Assembly (NCBI RefSeq): GCF_022869165.1
Contig: NZ_CP094929.1
Coordinates: 248,001-312,000 of the forward strand
DNA length: 64,000 nt
Direction of reading: 5' to 3'
Source: Sphaerochaeta associata
Lineage (GTDB): Bacteria > Spirochaetota > Spirochaetia > Sphaerochaetales > Sphaerochaetaceae
The first letter of the stretch is position 1, and every line of letters starts with the position of its first letter. The notes under the pieces were generated by a model. The model saw only the letters and a list, made by a program, of their open reading frames with translations, searched no databases and was not told the DNA's origin. A program made the translations under genes and the position numbers. Shown piece after piece: positions 34,718-43,195 of this stretch.

Positions 34718-35817
34718 GATTTAACACTCCTTCTTTTTGAAACATTCTGGATTGTTCTTAATGGGATATTGGCTTCCTCGTTGATCTCCCTGTGAGTTGC
34801 TCCATGCTCAAGGAGAAAGTCGATAAAACCATGCTCATCCTCGATTGCATGGTAGGTATGGAAGTAAATCTGCTTGAGGACGTCACAACTAGATAAGCAT
34901 GACCTATCACTCAGAATCATATGTTTCAGAGCCATGTGAATAATCGTTTTGATTTCTGAATGACTGAATCCTTGGAGAGCAGACACGATGGCTTCCTTCT
35001 TTTTGGGGTTCTGCATAAAGTTGGTTTCCTTGGTCTCAAGCAGAGCCTTCAGTAATGATGCTATCTCTTCCTTCTGTGGCCTTCCCAAGGTAATAACCGT
35101 TGAAAACCTTCTCCATATGGCGCTATCCAACATTTCATGATGGTTTGTAGCAGCGATTAAGATACTGTTATTGCTGAACATGTCAATATTTTGGATGAGA
35201 CTGTTGACGACCCGTTTCAGTTCCCCAAGTTCATTCTTATCGTCTCGCAGTTTTGCGATGACATCGAATTCATCAAGGAATAGGATGCAATCTCTCTGTG
35301 AGGCATAGTCGAATAGTTTCCTGATATTCTTTGCTGTACTGCCCAGCAATGAGGAGACAAGTCCATCCAGTCGAGCAGTAACCAAAGGAAGAGATGTGAT
35401 GCTGGATATATAATGAGCCATAGTAGTCTTCCCACAACCCGGGGGGCCATACAGTAAAAGTGAATTTGGAACATCGAGCCCGGCTTTCAATAGAGCATCC
35501 CTGGACCTGTAGCTTGCAATAAAGGTATCCATTGCCTCCTTTGCATATGTGTTGAGTATCATCTGTTCTGGTAGTCCGGTGGGCATCGTTATCTCAACAA
35601 TATCCATCCGACTTTCAGTATCTACCGGCTTTGTTGAGAAGCTGTCGAGTGTCGTAAAGGTACCTTGTTTCTTTTGTAGTATTGTCTCAATCCTGTGTGC
35701 AATCGACGCATCGCCGCTTTGCTTTAGGTTGTTTGCCAGAACATTGGCATAATTGATAATTTTCTCTCTATCGTTTGCCAAGCCGCCTTCAATGATCTTG
35801 ATGATTTCTGTATACAT
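34714..35817 (-). CDS. ietA: IetA-like AAA+ ATPase of an IetAS defence pair
   Basis: 367 residues from ATG 35817 (GTG 35829 would add four). Walker A is LLYGPPGCGKTTMAHYI (about residue 120), Walker B CILFLDEFDVIAKLRDD, sensor 1 ILIAATNHHEMLD, and the arginine finger region AIWRRFSTVITL. The C-terminal 35 residues (LLEHGATHREINEEANIPLR) look like a small helix-turn-helix. The stop overlaps the protease start (ATGA). It probably works with the subtilase as the energy-using or sensing subunit. A related ATPase without protease lies at 27095. Confidence 0.82.
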   Translation of the reverse strand: MYTEIIKIIEGGLANDREKIINYANVLANNLKQSGDASIAHRIETILQKKQGTFTTLDSFSTKPVDTESRMDIVEITMPTGLPEQMILNTYAKEAMDTFIASYRSRDALLKAGLDVPNSLLLYGPPGCGKTTMAHYISSITSLPLVTARLDGLVSSLLGSTAKNIRKLFDYASQRDCILFLDEFDVIAKLRDDKNELGELKRVVNSLIQNIDMFSNNSILIAATNHHEMLDSAIWRRFSTVITLGRPQKEEIASLLKALLETKETNFMQNPKKKEAIVSALQGFSHSEIKTIIHMALKHMILSDRSCLSSCDVLKQIYFHTYHAIEDEHGFIDFLLEHGATHREINEEANIPLRTIQNVSKRRSVKS

Positions 35818-35882
35818 AGTATTTCTCACTTGTCGATTCTATGCATACGCTACCAGACAATGGAAGTGAAAGCAATGGTATT

Positions 35883-35934
35883 GTTATTAAAATACAGATA
35901 AGCGTTGGCAAGTATCAATTAAGCGTTATTAAAA
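35883..35934 (-). promoter_or_regulatory. Repeats with 21/42-bp spacing upstream of ietA
   Basis: GTTATTAAAA occurs at 35883 and 35925 (42 bp apart) and AAGCGTT at 35900 and 35921 (21 bp apart). On the minus strand a TTGATA, 18-bp spacer, TATTTT pair falls between them. This fits a promoter with same-face operator sites. Confidence 0.4.
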
Positions 35935-35975
35935 CTGCAATACGTGATTACATGGTTATCAGAGACTGAAGACTC

Positions 35976-36149
35976 TCACCGAGCATCCAGTCCAGCACTG
36001 GGGCTTCTGTATTCCTTTCTCAAACGACCCCTCTTAGTATAGATTCCTGCATCCTGAAGGAACTTGCGGGCTTTCTCCTTGGAAGTAATGACACTTGCCA
36101 TATAGGATTCGAACTCTGCAATGAATGAAGTAATTGCCTTCTCGTCCAT
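35976..36149 (-). CDS. Small hypothetical protein of 57 residues
   Basis: ATG 36149 is preceded by GAGGGGGTTAATCT, a strong ribosome site. The translation begins MDEKAITSFIAEFESYMASV, then ITSKEKARKFLQDAGIYTKR, and ends in a basic, low-complexity tail. Small proteins with a KExARxFLxxAGIYTxxG-like segment are common beside toxin or defence genes, often with no assigned function. It lies upstream of ietA on the same strand, but the repeats at 35883-35934 separate it from that pair. Confidence 0.65.
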   Translation of the reverse strand: MDEKAITSFIAEFESYMASVITSKEKARKFLQDAGIYTKRGRLRKEYRSPSAGLDAR

Positions 36150-36324
36150 AGATTAACCCCCTCTTGGACTCACCCCATACCAAGTATACAGCATTCCATA
36201 AACCAAATTGCAGCTGATCCTGTTGAGAACCATGAATGCCCTACGTTTACAATGCCATTCATGCCACGTAAGGGGAGAATTACGCCATATTACTTTCATC
36301 AAGAAGATTTTTTTGGCTAAATCA

Positions 36325-36428
36325 ATTCTGTTTGGGTTCTTCTATTTTTTTCATGGGGCAACCCTACCACCATCTCATTCTGTTCGGACTTTTTTGTTTT
36401 TTACGTGGGGTCAATCCTACCGCCACTG
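36325..36428 (+). repeat. Degenerate tandem duplication of about 52 bp
   Basis: Two units start ATTCTGTT at 36325 and 36377, each running through a T-rich stretch to GGGG...CCTACC.CCA. The copies differ at many positions. No ORF is present. Confidence 0.45.
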
Positions 36429-36570
36429 ACTGCATACATTGTATCGGGTATAATCAACCAAGAGTCAAGGCTTTGATGGTTTCAATATCGCCTTGAACAG
36501 CTGGAGCTGGTGGGAAAAGCATGCTGTTATGAATGTCTGATCATTGTCCAAAGATAGGTGGACGTGGACA

Positions 36571-36861
36571 ATGAGTGATGTGTACGGTAAGCAGCATGCA
36601 GAACCAAAAAGCGGAAAGAAGAGAGCAATCTTGAATGTAGTAGTACGAACATGGGGTGATGGCTTAGGCCTACAAATTCCTTCTGCATTCATTGAAGCCA
36701 TGGACTTGCACGATGGCTCACTTGTCGAGGTATCCCTGAATGTAGAAGGACTCCTGATTACGAAGAGCCGCCAGGAGCAATTGGAAGAACTAATAACTCG
36801 CATTACGCCACAAAACATGCATGGCGAGCACTTTTTTGGAACAATCGGCAAGGAAGTCTGA
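36571..36861 (+). CDS. mazE: MazE-like (AbrB-fold) antitoxin without a toxin gene
   Basis: 96 residues from ATG 36571 (AGGTGG upstream); an ATG at 36544 would add nine. The AbrB/SpoVT domain reads LNVVVRTWGDGLGLQIPSAF, then MDLHDGSLVEVSLNVEGLLI, as in MazE and ChpAI antitoxins. The end GTIGKEV matches the place where a MazF toxin start usually overlaps, but no mazF follows; the next 250 bp hold repeats. It may be an orphan antitoxin left after toxin loss, or it may protect against a toxin encoded elsewhere. Confidence 0.8.
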   Translation: MSDVYGKQHAEPKSGKKRAILNVVVRTWGDGLGLQIPSAFIEAMDLHDGSLVEVSLNVEGLLITKSRQEQLEELITRITPQNMHGEHFFGTIGKEV

Positions 36862-36909
36862 TTGATTTCAAGCAGTGATGAACGGGCACGAGTTTAATAC
36901 GAAAGGCCG

Positions 36910-36964
36910 GTTTCTTATACAAGACGGAGGCGTCTTTTATACAAACCTGCCGTTTCTTATAAAA
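36910..36964 (+). repeat. Orphan array of three GTTTCTTATACAA repeats
   Basis: GTTTCTTATACAA (36910), GTCTTTTATACAA (36932) and GTTTCTTATAAAA (36952) are spaced 22 and 20 bp. This looks like the operator arrays in front of the ATPase and AlbA_2 genes elsewhere in the window, but the gene that follows is a PIG-L enzyme after a truncated dispersed element. The original gene may have been deleted. Confidence 0.5.
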
Positions 36965-37009
36965 CTCAATTGCTCAGTAGCCCTGCCATACCCCTTTGGT
37001 CTATCATAG

Positions 37010-37105
37010 GGTGTTGTCTGCATGCTCTTTCGAGCGAAAGGGCAGCAGGATGAGACTGAGGAGGCGAGGCTGTCGCCGATGGCCGAGCCGACGAAACATG
37101 AAGAA
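37010..37105 (-). repeat. Dispersed 159-bp element, copy D (diverged, reversed)
   Basis: In reverse orientation the order TTTCGAGCGAAAG, GAGGAGGCGAGG, CCGAGCCGACGAAAC, GAAG recalls the family interior, with several changes and no clear terminal repeats. It encodes the spurious N-terminal extension of the PIG-L reading frame. Confidence 0.45.
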
Positions 37106-37114
37106 AGGAAAGGT

Positions 37115-37855
37115 ATGGCAGCAAACAATGTCCTGGTAGTCAGCGCCCATGCAGCAGACTACTGTACCCGAAGCGGGGGAACAATACTCAACTTAGTGCA
37201 ACAAGGCTTTAGCGTACACGTCCTGGCTCTTACCTGCGGAGTCCGCGGTGAGTCGGGCGGATATTGGAAGAATAATCCAGAGGGGAGTTATGAAGCTTGT
37301 TCAGAGCTCCGAAAGAGAGAATCCACAGAAGCAGCAAAAACCTTAGGAGCCACCATTGAGTTTCTTGACTGGGACGACTACCCCTTGGTGATCGATGTCG
37401 AGCGTACGCGCTATCTCATAAAACGGGTGCTTCAGATCAGGCCCGAGATTATTCTCACCCATTGGACGGTCGACCCCACCAACCCCGACCATGCCAATAC
37501 TGGCAACGCCGTGGTAATGGCCTGCAACAGTGCATCACAGCTCGGTGCTCTGCCAGGTACCCCGGCCCATTACTACCCGAACATCTACTTCTTCGAGCCT
37601 ACGGTTCCCATGAGTGAGTTCAACAAGTTCGACCCTGACTTCTATGTCGACATCTCTGCCAACCAAGAGAAGAAAATGCAGGCCATAGCAAAGTTCGGCT
37701 GCCAGCCTCAGCTGGGAGACTTCTATGTGCATTTTGCCAAGCACCGTGCCTTCCAGGCACGCATCTGGACAAAGCTGAACATTGAGTACGCAGAGGGCTT
37801 CAAGCGCTTTGTGCCGTATGTAGGGAAGGGATTACCCATCACTGTGCGGTCATGA
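37115..37855 (+). CDS. PIG-L/LmbE family hydrolase (GalB-like)
   Basis: 246 residues from ATG 37115 with GGAAAGG upstream; the longer ORF start at 37022 would translate the dispersed repeat. The zinc-binding motif near the N-terminus is VVSAHAADYCTRSGG (HxxD), followed by LTCGVRGESG, RKRESTEAAKTLGA and ILTHWTVDPTNPDHANTG with further metal ligands. The AHAAD variant and overall length fit the branch that includes 4-oxalomesaconate hydratase GalB and uncharacterised deacetylases. The substrate is uncertain. The gene overlaps the end of the convergent broken diguanylate cyclase by a few bases. Confidence 0.85.
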   Translation: MAANNVLVVSAHAADYCTRSGGTILNLVQQGFSVHVLALTCGVRGESGGYWKNNPEGSYEACSELRKRESTEAAKTLGATIEFLDWDDYPLVIDVERTRYLIKRVLQIRPEIILTHWTVDPTNPDHANTGNAVVMACNSASQLGALPGTPAHYYPNIYFFEPTVPMSEFNKFDPDFYVDISANQEKKMQAIAKFGCQPQLGDFYVHFAKHRAFQARIWTKLNIEYAEGFKRFVPYVGKGLPITVRS

Positions 37856-39069
37856 ACGCAATTTCTTCTGCTCATACAGGTCTTGGTCGGCTTCGTCGAT
37901 CAAGTCCTGTAGAGTCTTTCCCTTCTCCCACATTGCCGTCCCGATGCTCACCGACACCCGGTATCCATGCAGCTCATCGATGGTAAGCGCCTCGATCTCC
38001 TCATGAATCGCAGCTCTGGACAACTCAACAGTGGATGGTGATGCATTTACAAGCAGGATTGCGAATTCGTCACCTCCATAACGGAAGCAGCCTCTTGGCG
38101 ACTCCATGGCTGCAGCCAAAGCCCCGGCAATGTGCTTCAGCACAGCATCGCCGGCAGGGTGGCCGAACGTGTCATTGATCTGCTTGAATCTGTTTACATC
38201 GATCATCAGCAGCGCAAAAGCTCTGTTGGAGTGCTGCGCATCGCGAAACAGAGCTTCCACGGTATGGCTGAACGAGCGTTTATTGCCCAGCTTGGTCAAA
38301 TAATCGGTTGCTGACTTCTTATGAATCGCCACAATCACATAGTAGAGGATGACCGTCATACTGAGAATGAAGAACGTGAAGCAGAAGACCCGTGGGCTGT
38401 AAAGACTATTATTTTTATAGAGGCTTCGAGCGAAAACGGTGAGTAGCAAGGCCGAGGAGGAGAAGATATCTACGATATCTGATCCGACGAGAACGTAGCT
38501 ACCCGACGTTTGTGCCGAAGAAAATGAAAGAAATGGGATTTTCAGCCCACTTGAATCCACGAGACACGGGCCGACCTGATGGAGAAGAAGTCTGCATCGT
38601 AGTCGACGCCGACCCATCCTACCAATATGTTGTCGCGTGGGTCGACAATGGGAGCGTACCCGGTCAGGTATGCTCCCCAGACGGGGTCCTCCACAATGCC
38701 GCTCGCACCCACCTGTGCTGTTTGGTACACCTGCAGTTCCGCATCGTTCAATCCATCCCGGCTGCCGAAGGGAGAGAAGAATTCGCTGTCAGGACACTCT
38801 CCGTCCAGTACGTATGCCTTGTTCTGCTCGTCGATGTACCTTGCCGTGAAGATGTAGGAGGTATCGGTCTGTTTCCTGATCGCCCTCAAGACTGAATTAG
38901 TCTCGAGGTAATACAGGTAGGAGGGATCGTCGATACGTAGGGAAGAAGACTCTGAAAGCATGCGGTAGGACTCAATTTCCTGCACCAGGAACGAAGCTAT
39001 ACTGACTGCGATATCAGTCGCCTTGCTCTGTGTCTCTTCAATGAGAATTTTCTTTACATTCTCAAACAC
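37850..39069 (-). pseudogene. Diguanylate cyclase interrupted by a dispersed element
   Basis: Two frames belong to one gene. 38551-39069 encodes an extracytoplasmic Cache-like sensor (ATDIAVSIASFLVQEIESYR, TDTSYIFTARYIDEQNKAYV, ILVGWVGVDYDADFF) that begins just after where a first membrane helix should be, so the 5' end is also lost. 37850-38391 encodes the second membrane helix (FCFTFFILSMTVILYYVIVA) and a GGDEF domain (DYLTKLGNKRSF, RYGGDEFAILL). Between them copy E (38392-38550) shifts the frame and brings a TGA. The GGDEF signature is intact but the inhibitory RxxD site is not evident. A downstream ORF reads through the element. Confidence 0.75.
38392..38550 (-). repeat. Dispersed 159-bp element, copy E (complete, reversed)
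   Basis: 159 bp bounded by GTGGGCTG (38392) and CAGCCCAC (ending 38550), perfect 8-bp inverted repeats, extended by GTAAAGACT/GATTTT sides. The interior is the reverse complement of copies B, F and G. It lies inside the diguanylate cyclase gene. The frame offset between the two gene parts equals 2 modulo 3, so the net inserted length is not a multiple of three. Confidence 0.75.
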
Positions 39070-40426
39070 ATAGTATGCTGGAGGTGGCGTGGTCCTCCCA
39101 AAGACGATCAGCCGAAACAGCCCAGTCCTTGCTTGCTTGGTCGCACTTGGCAGTCAGGTCATCCACCGACTCGACAGAGGCGAGGTCGGTGGAAACCGCA
39201 CCGCTGGCATGGACCATCTCTCTCAATTGCTCGGGGTTGTCCAGAAGCGGGCAGGGGCGGAGAGGGTTATTGTTGAACGGTTGCCGCTCTTTGTACTGTT
39301 GGAACAACGGGCGTTTGAAGGCATCCAGAAGACTGGTCGTGTAGATGTTGCTGTCGCTGTAGTGGATGAACGCACACGGTTCGATATCGCCCTGTGCGTT
39401 GATATGCACATAGCACCTGCCGCCGGCAATGCAACCGTCGACATACTCACCGTCGTTCCAGAAGTCCATCGTAAAGATGGGTTTTGATTTCCGAAAAGAG
39501 CGTACTTGCTGGTACATGAAGGCACGTTGCCCGGCAGAAACCATAAGCGATGGTACCGCATCCCTACCTATGGGGATGTAGGTGAAGAACCAGGCAAACT
39601 TCGCCCCTAGTTCGAGCATGGAGTCGATGAATGCCTCGCTCCCGATCGTCTGTACATTCTGTGACGTGTAGCAGCAACTGATGCCGTAGAGCAGCTTGTA
39701 ACGCTTGAGTATCGACATTGCCTTGATTGCCTTGGCGTAGGTTCCTTTACCCCTGCGCTCATCGGTTGCCGCCTCATCCCCCTCGATGCTGATTGCAACA
39801 GAGAGATTCTTCACCCGCAGCATCGCCGAGGCGAACGCCTCATCGATCAAGGTGCCGTTGGTGAATGCCAGGAAGCAACAGTCGGGGTGTGCTTCGCACA
39901 GGGCGATGATGTCGCTTTTGCGCATCAGCGGTTCGCCGCCGCTGAACAGGTACATAAACGTGCCAAGGTTCTTGCCTTCCTCCATCAATGCGTCAAGGAT
40001 TTCATAGGAGAGATAGGTGCCCTTCTCATAGTCGGCCGCCCAGCACCCGGTGCAATGAAGGTTGCAACTTGTCGTTGGGTCCACCAGTATCGCCCAGGGA
40101 AGGTTGCACTAGTGTTCCTCCCTTAAAAGCCGTTGATCCTCCCTTCCTTTGAGCAGGGAGTTGAGAAAAAAGGTTTGAAAGAAGGTGAAGCGGACCTCGC
40201 TGTCGACGTCCTCCCAGATTGCAAGCAAGTAGCGATACCACGTATTTGAAGGGTCGCGGAGTATTGTACGGATGAAATCCCTGCCGCTCTTATAGGAATC
40301 CTTGGTATCGAGGACATCGAAGAGCTTGAGCAGTTTGGGAAGCCCTGCCTCAGGATTCTCCTGCAGGCATTTGTATGCCATGACGGCCAGGTGCTGTGCT
40401 GCTTTCTGCTTTGCTTTGTTGACCAT
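39062..40426 (-). pseudogene. Radical SAM protein gene split by an amber codon
   Basis: A single frame from ATG 40426 (AGGAG upstream) to 39062 is broken only by TAG at 40109-40111. The first part is the helical N-terminal domain (HLAVMAYKCLQENPEAG, SGRDFIRTILRDPSNTWYR). The second begins CNLPWAILVDPTTSCNLHCT and holds the CxxxCxxC cluster motif in CNLHCTGCW, GGEPLM, and a C-terminal extra-cluster region (GCIAGGRCYVHINAQGDIEP). In the family the two parts are continuous, with PWAILxDP directly after the helical part. Full length would be 454 residues. It follows a TetR gene. Confidence 0.75.
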
Positions 40427-40512
40427 GTTCTGTACTCCTGTATTCACCATGCTGCCGTGGTACGGACTTTTCCATGGTCAAAAGAGGACAACTGTCCCAA
40501 AATGGGACAGCC

Positions 40513-41073
40513 TCACTGCATTGGAGGAGGATCGAGCAGTTGTTGGATGCGAACCGACAGTACTTCTGCAACGCTGATGAGCTCGGAGAGGAACGCCTGT
40601 GGCTTCTCCGGTGGCGTGCGTCTGAGCCACAAGTACACAGCAGAAAGAAATGACTGGCTGACCATGCTTGCAGCATCGTCGGTATTGAGGATGGATTTCT
40701 GCGATGTTGCCAGGGTCCGCTTGATCAGGGGTTGGATTTGTTGGCACAGGTAATCGTAGAACGTACCGCTGCCGCTTGCATGCAAGGCATTGAGGATGAA
40801 CATGCGGTTCTCATACAGGTAGGTGCAGAAAGCAAGGCTGAGCTGGGTGTGTACGGTAGTCTGCTTTGTCTCAAGCAAGGTGTCGCCGATTTCCTGGGCA
40901 AAAATCCAATTGACCAGTTGGTACTTGTCCTGGAAATGGTAGTAGAAGCTCTTGCGGTTCAGGCCGCATCGCTGACAAATCTCGGCGATGGAGATTTTCT
41001 CTATCGTCGTGGTTTGCAGCAGCTCCTTCAGCGCCGCTGCCAATGCTCGTTTGGTAATCACAGAATTAGACAT
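40513..41073 (-). CDS. TetR-family transcriptional regulator
   Basis: 186 residues from ATG 41073; the longer ORF start lies in the intergenic region. The N-terminal domain ITKRALAAALKELLQTTTIE, then ISIAEICQRCGLNRKSFYYHF is a TetR helix-turn-helix. The C-terminal domain is of the DhaS/TetR_C_8 kind (FYDYLCQQIQPLIKR, SAVYLWLRRTP). It is followed by the split radical SAM gene (86 bp gap) and lies divergent to a transglutaminase-like gene. Direct repeats at 41241 and 41387 may be its operators. Confidence 0.88.
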   Translation of the reverse strand: MSNSVITKRALAAALKELLQTTTIEKISIAEICQRCGLNRKSFYYHFQDKYQLVNWIFAQEIGDTLLETKQTTVHTQLSLAFCTYLYENRMFILNALHASGSGTFYDYLCQQIQPLIKRTLATSQKSILNTDDAASMVSQSFLSAVYLWLRRTPPEKPQAFLSELISVAEVLSVRIQQLLDPPPMQ

Positions 41074-41240
41074 GTGTCTAGTATACTCATAGAATCGAAC
41101 ATCGTGAAATATTCTGCATATCCCGGCTATGATTGGGTTTTTCGTGGCTGTCAAACATATGACATATCAAGATTGTAATCCCTATATTTTTCGATTGATA
41201 TACCTTGCATAGTAGGGATAAAAAGATGTTAGTCTAGAAT

Positions 41241-41410
41241 TGTGATACTAAGATGACATAAGTTACGCATAAGATTTACCTTGTAATTCTTTGAAGAAAT
41301 AAGATAATTGACCAATTTGTCTTATTTTTGTGCAAGTAATAGTATCCTATTTGGAAAAATATATTTTAGTGTTGACATAAGACTGTTGTGATACTACTAT
41401 GCCATAAGTT
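41241..41410 (+). promoter_or_regulatory. Direct repeats and strong promoter of the second transglutaminase-like gene
   Basis: A 24-bp sequence starting TGTGATACTA occurs at 41241-41264 and, with three or four changes, at 41387-41410. The second copy overlaps the -10 box of a near-consensus promoter: TTGACA (41372-41377), 17-bp spacer, TACTAT (41395-41400). This position fits repression, perhaps by the divergent TetR protein. Confidence 0.6.
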
Positions 41411-41438
41411 GAACGCTACCAGCAGGGAGGGCCGGCAC

Positions 41439-42221
41439 ATGCAGACAATACATTCAGCACACTATCTTCAGCCTACGGCACTGCTGGATTTCGACAACAT
41501 TGCCATACGGCACCTGCTCCACCAGAGAGGGTGGGCAAACCTGGAGTCGGTCTACGATCGTGTTGAAGCCGTTTATCAGTATGTAAAAGATGAGGTGCTC
41601 TACGGCTACTGCCCTGATTTTCAAATTCCTGCTTCCAAGGTCCTGAAACAGGGTATGGGAAGCAATCTGGACAAGACCATCCTCCTGATGGCGCTGTTGC
41701 GTGCATTAGGTATCCCTTGCCGGGTGCAAGCCGACCTAATCGACAAGGTCATTCATCGCGGCCTGCTTGGCTGGCTCGCTTACAAGCTGTGTCCCCCCGA
41801 TATCTACCATACTGCAATGCAGATGTTCTACAATGGTCGTTGGTTGACCATCGAAGGGTATGCGGTCGACCGTTTCTACTTAGGCGAATTGCAGGCGATG
41901 TTTCCCGACTACAGCGGGAGTTTCTACGGGTACGGCATAGCCGTGCTGAACTTCCGCAATCCTCCCACCAGGTGGGAAGGAGGACAAACCTCCATCCAGG
42001 CCAAGGCCTTTGTCTGTGAGCTTGGTCTCTTCGATGACCCTGACACACTCTTCCAAGCCCATCCTGAAATCCACAAACGCTCCCGGACAAGGCTCTACCA
42101 GAGAGTTCTCAGACCCCGTTTGAACAAGCGTATTGCAGCGCTGAGGGGAAATCGGACGCCTCTTGCAAGCGGGTTCGTTGAACCACGATTACAAGAACTT
42201 TCAGATTTGAAGAGAAGCTGA
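41439..42221 (+). CDS. Transglutaminase-like paralogue lacking the catalytic cysteine
   Basis: 260 residues from ATG 41439, after AGGGAGG. It aligns along its whole length with the protein at 9492 (LQPTALLDFDN, VKDEVLYGY, YGYGIAVLNFRNPP, then a basic RPRLNKRIAALR tail). Where that protein has GYGNCLTKT this one has GMGSNLDKT, so the cysteine is asparagine. HGWVNM is HTAMQM here. The enzyme is therefore likely catalytically dead and could serve as a binding or regulatory protein. Strong promoter at 41372-41400. The extra C-terminal 20 residues are unrelated. Confidence 0.8.
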   Translation: MQTIHSAHYLQPTALLDFDNIAIRHLLHQRGWANLESVYDRVEAVYQYVKDEVLYGYCPDFQIPASKVLKQGMGSNLDKTILLMALLRALGIPCRVQADLIDKVIHRGLLGWLAYKLCPPDIYHTAMQMFYNGRWLTIEGYAVDRFYLGELQAMFPDYSGSFYGYGIAVLNFRNPPTRWEGGQTSIQAKAFVCELGLFDDPDTLFQAHPEIHKRSRTRLYQRVLRPRLNKRIAALRGNRTPLASGFVEPRLQELSDLKRS

Positions 42222-42335
42222 ACGCTTCAGTCATTGAATAAGTAGTAATCCAAACCAGTGGGCTGTATGGCATCTATACTTCCTACATCTACTGCTTTGT
42301 CACGACAAGTGATTGGTGAACAACACTGAAGCCGG

Positions 42336-42530
42336 TCATGCTCTGAGGAAATCAATGCGGACCACTTCTCCAGTCTTAGGGTCCTGACGGTATACCGAAG
42401 GGCCTTCTTCGTCATAGCCGTACCATAGTAATCGGGTGTAGGACGCGATTTTGGGATTGTCCGGGAGATGAAAAATCCGGCAATAGTCAAAAGGGGCTTC
42501 CAGCTTGACGCGAACATCGTAGTGTAACAT
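42336..42530 (-). CDS. Small hypothetical protein of 64 residues
   Basis: ATG 42530 follows AGGATTAGGATT. The protein reads MLHYDVRVKLEAPFDYCRIF and later TRLLWYGYDEEGPSVYRQDP, with balanced composition. A longer upstream frame has no ribosome site. No family is recognised. It lies convergent to the transglutaminase-like gene in an otherwise gene-poor stretch. Confidence 0.45.
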   Translation of the reverse strand: MLHYDVRVKLEAPFDYCRIFHLPDNPKIASYTRLLWYGYDEEGPSVYRQDPKTGEVVRIDFLRA

Positions 42531-43140
42531 TGCAATCCTAATCCTTGTGGTCAATCGACTGCACACTCTTCCTGCAAGGAATGAAGGCGATGGAAATGAG
42601 TGGGGTTGCTTCCCTGCTCTCCAAACTCCGAAACTCTTGCATCCATAGCCGTACCGTGTCGACACGCTCACTCGTAGGGTAGCGGAAAAAGAGGTTTTAC
42701 ACCTGTAGGAATTTCCTTACTTCATATGCCATGAGGGAATAGGCTGACAAGGACCAGATTGTCATGGAGGGGAATCCGGGAACAGGAAAGAGAGTCGGGT
42801 TGTTTGGGGGATGCAGGTGTCCGACGAACATGAATGAGCATGCCTGCTTTATGAATCTTTCCTGTTCTATGGACCTGTTGCTTTGTTGCGACATCTGGTT
42901 CCCACGTGTGTAGAAACAGGTCATGGGTAAAAATGAAGCAAGTCATTAACTTGTAGTGACAAGAAGAAACTCTGGACGCACCCCCGTGTCTTTCCTCTGC
43001 CAAGAGCATTGAATAACCACGAGTTGAAAGGGTAAAGAAGCGTTAAAAAATTATAGAAAAAGAACATAAATGCTTTTATGGAAGTAATTGAAGGCAACCT
43101 GAAGGCCAAAACCTCCGGTTGCGCGAGTGTATGATTCCTG
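42531..43140. other. Intergenic region with no supported gene
   Basis: Short ORFs here are broken by stops and lack ribosome sites. A segment at about 42701 (CTGTAGGAATTTCCTTACTT) is almost repeated at about 49020 (CTGTAGGAAATTCCTTACTT); its meaning is unknown. Confidence 0.4.
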
Positions 43141-43177
43141 TTGACTTCCTCTTGGTAGGATGATGTATTGATACTAC
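43141..43177 (+). promoter_or_regulatory. Promoter and GATACTAC site of the broken sugar ABC operon
   Basis: TTGACT (43141-43146), 17-bp spacer, TGTATT (43164-43169). GATACTAC at 43170-43177 sits at the start of transcription. Its complement GTAGTATC occurs at 46067-46074 in front of the GntR gene, so both may be bound by that regulator. Confidence 0.5.
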
Positions 43178-43195
43178 AAGTTAAAAGGAGATCTT

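Noticed and set aside
37022-37114. N-terminal extension of the PIG-L protein
   Set aside because: The extension is translated dispersed-repeat sequence; ATG 37115 has a good ribosome site and starts at the conserved family N-terminus.
42227-42535. 102-codon minus-strand ORF
   Set aside because: Overlaps the more protein-like 64-residue frame at 42336-42530 and lacks a ribosome site.
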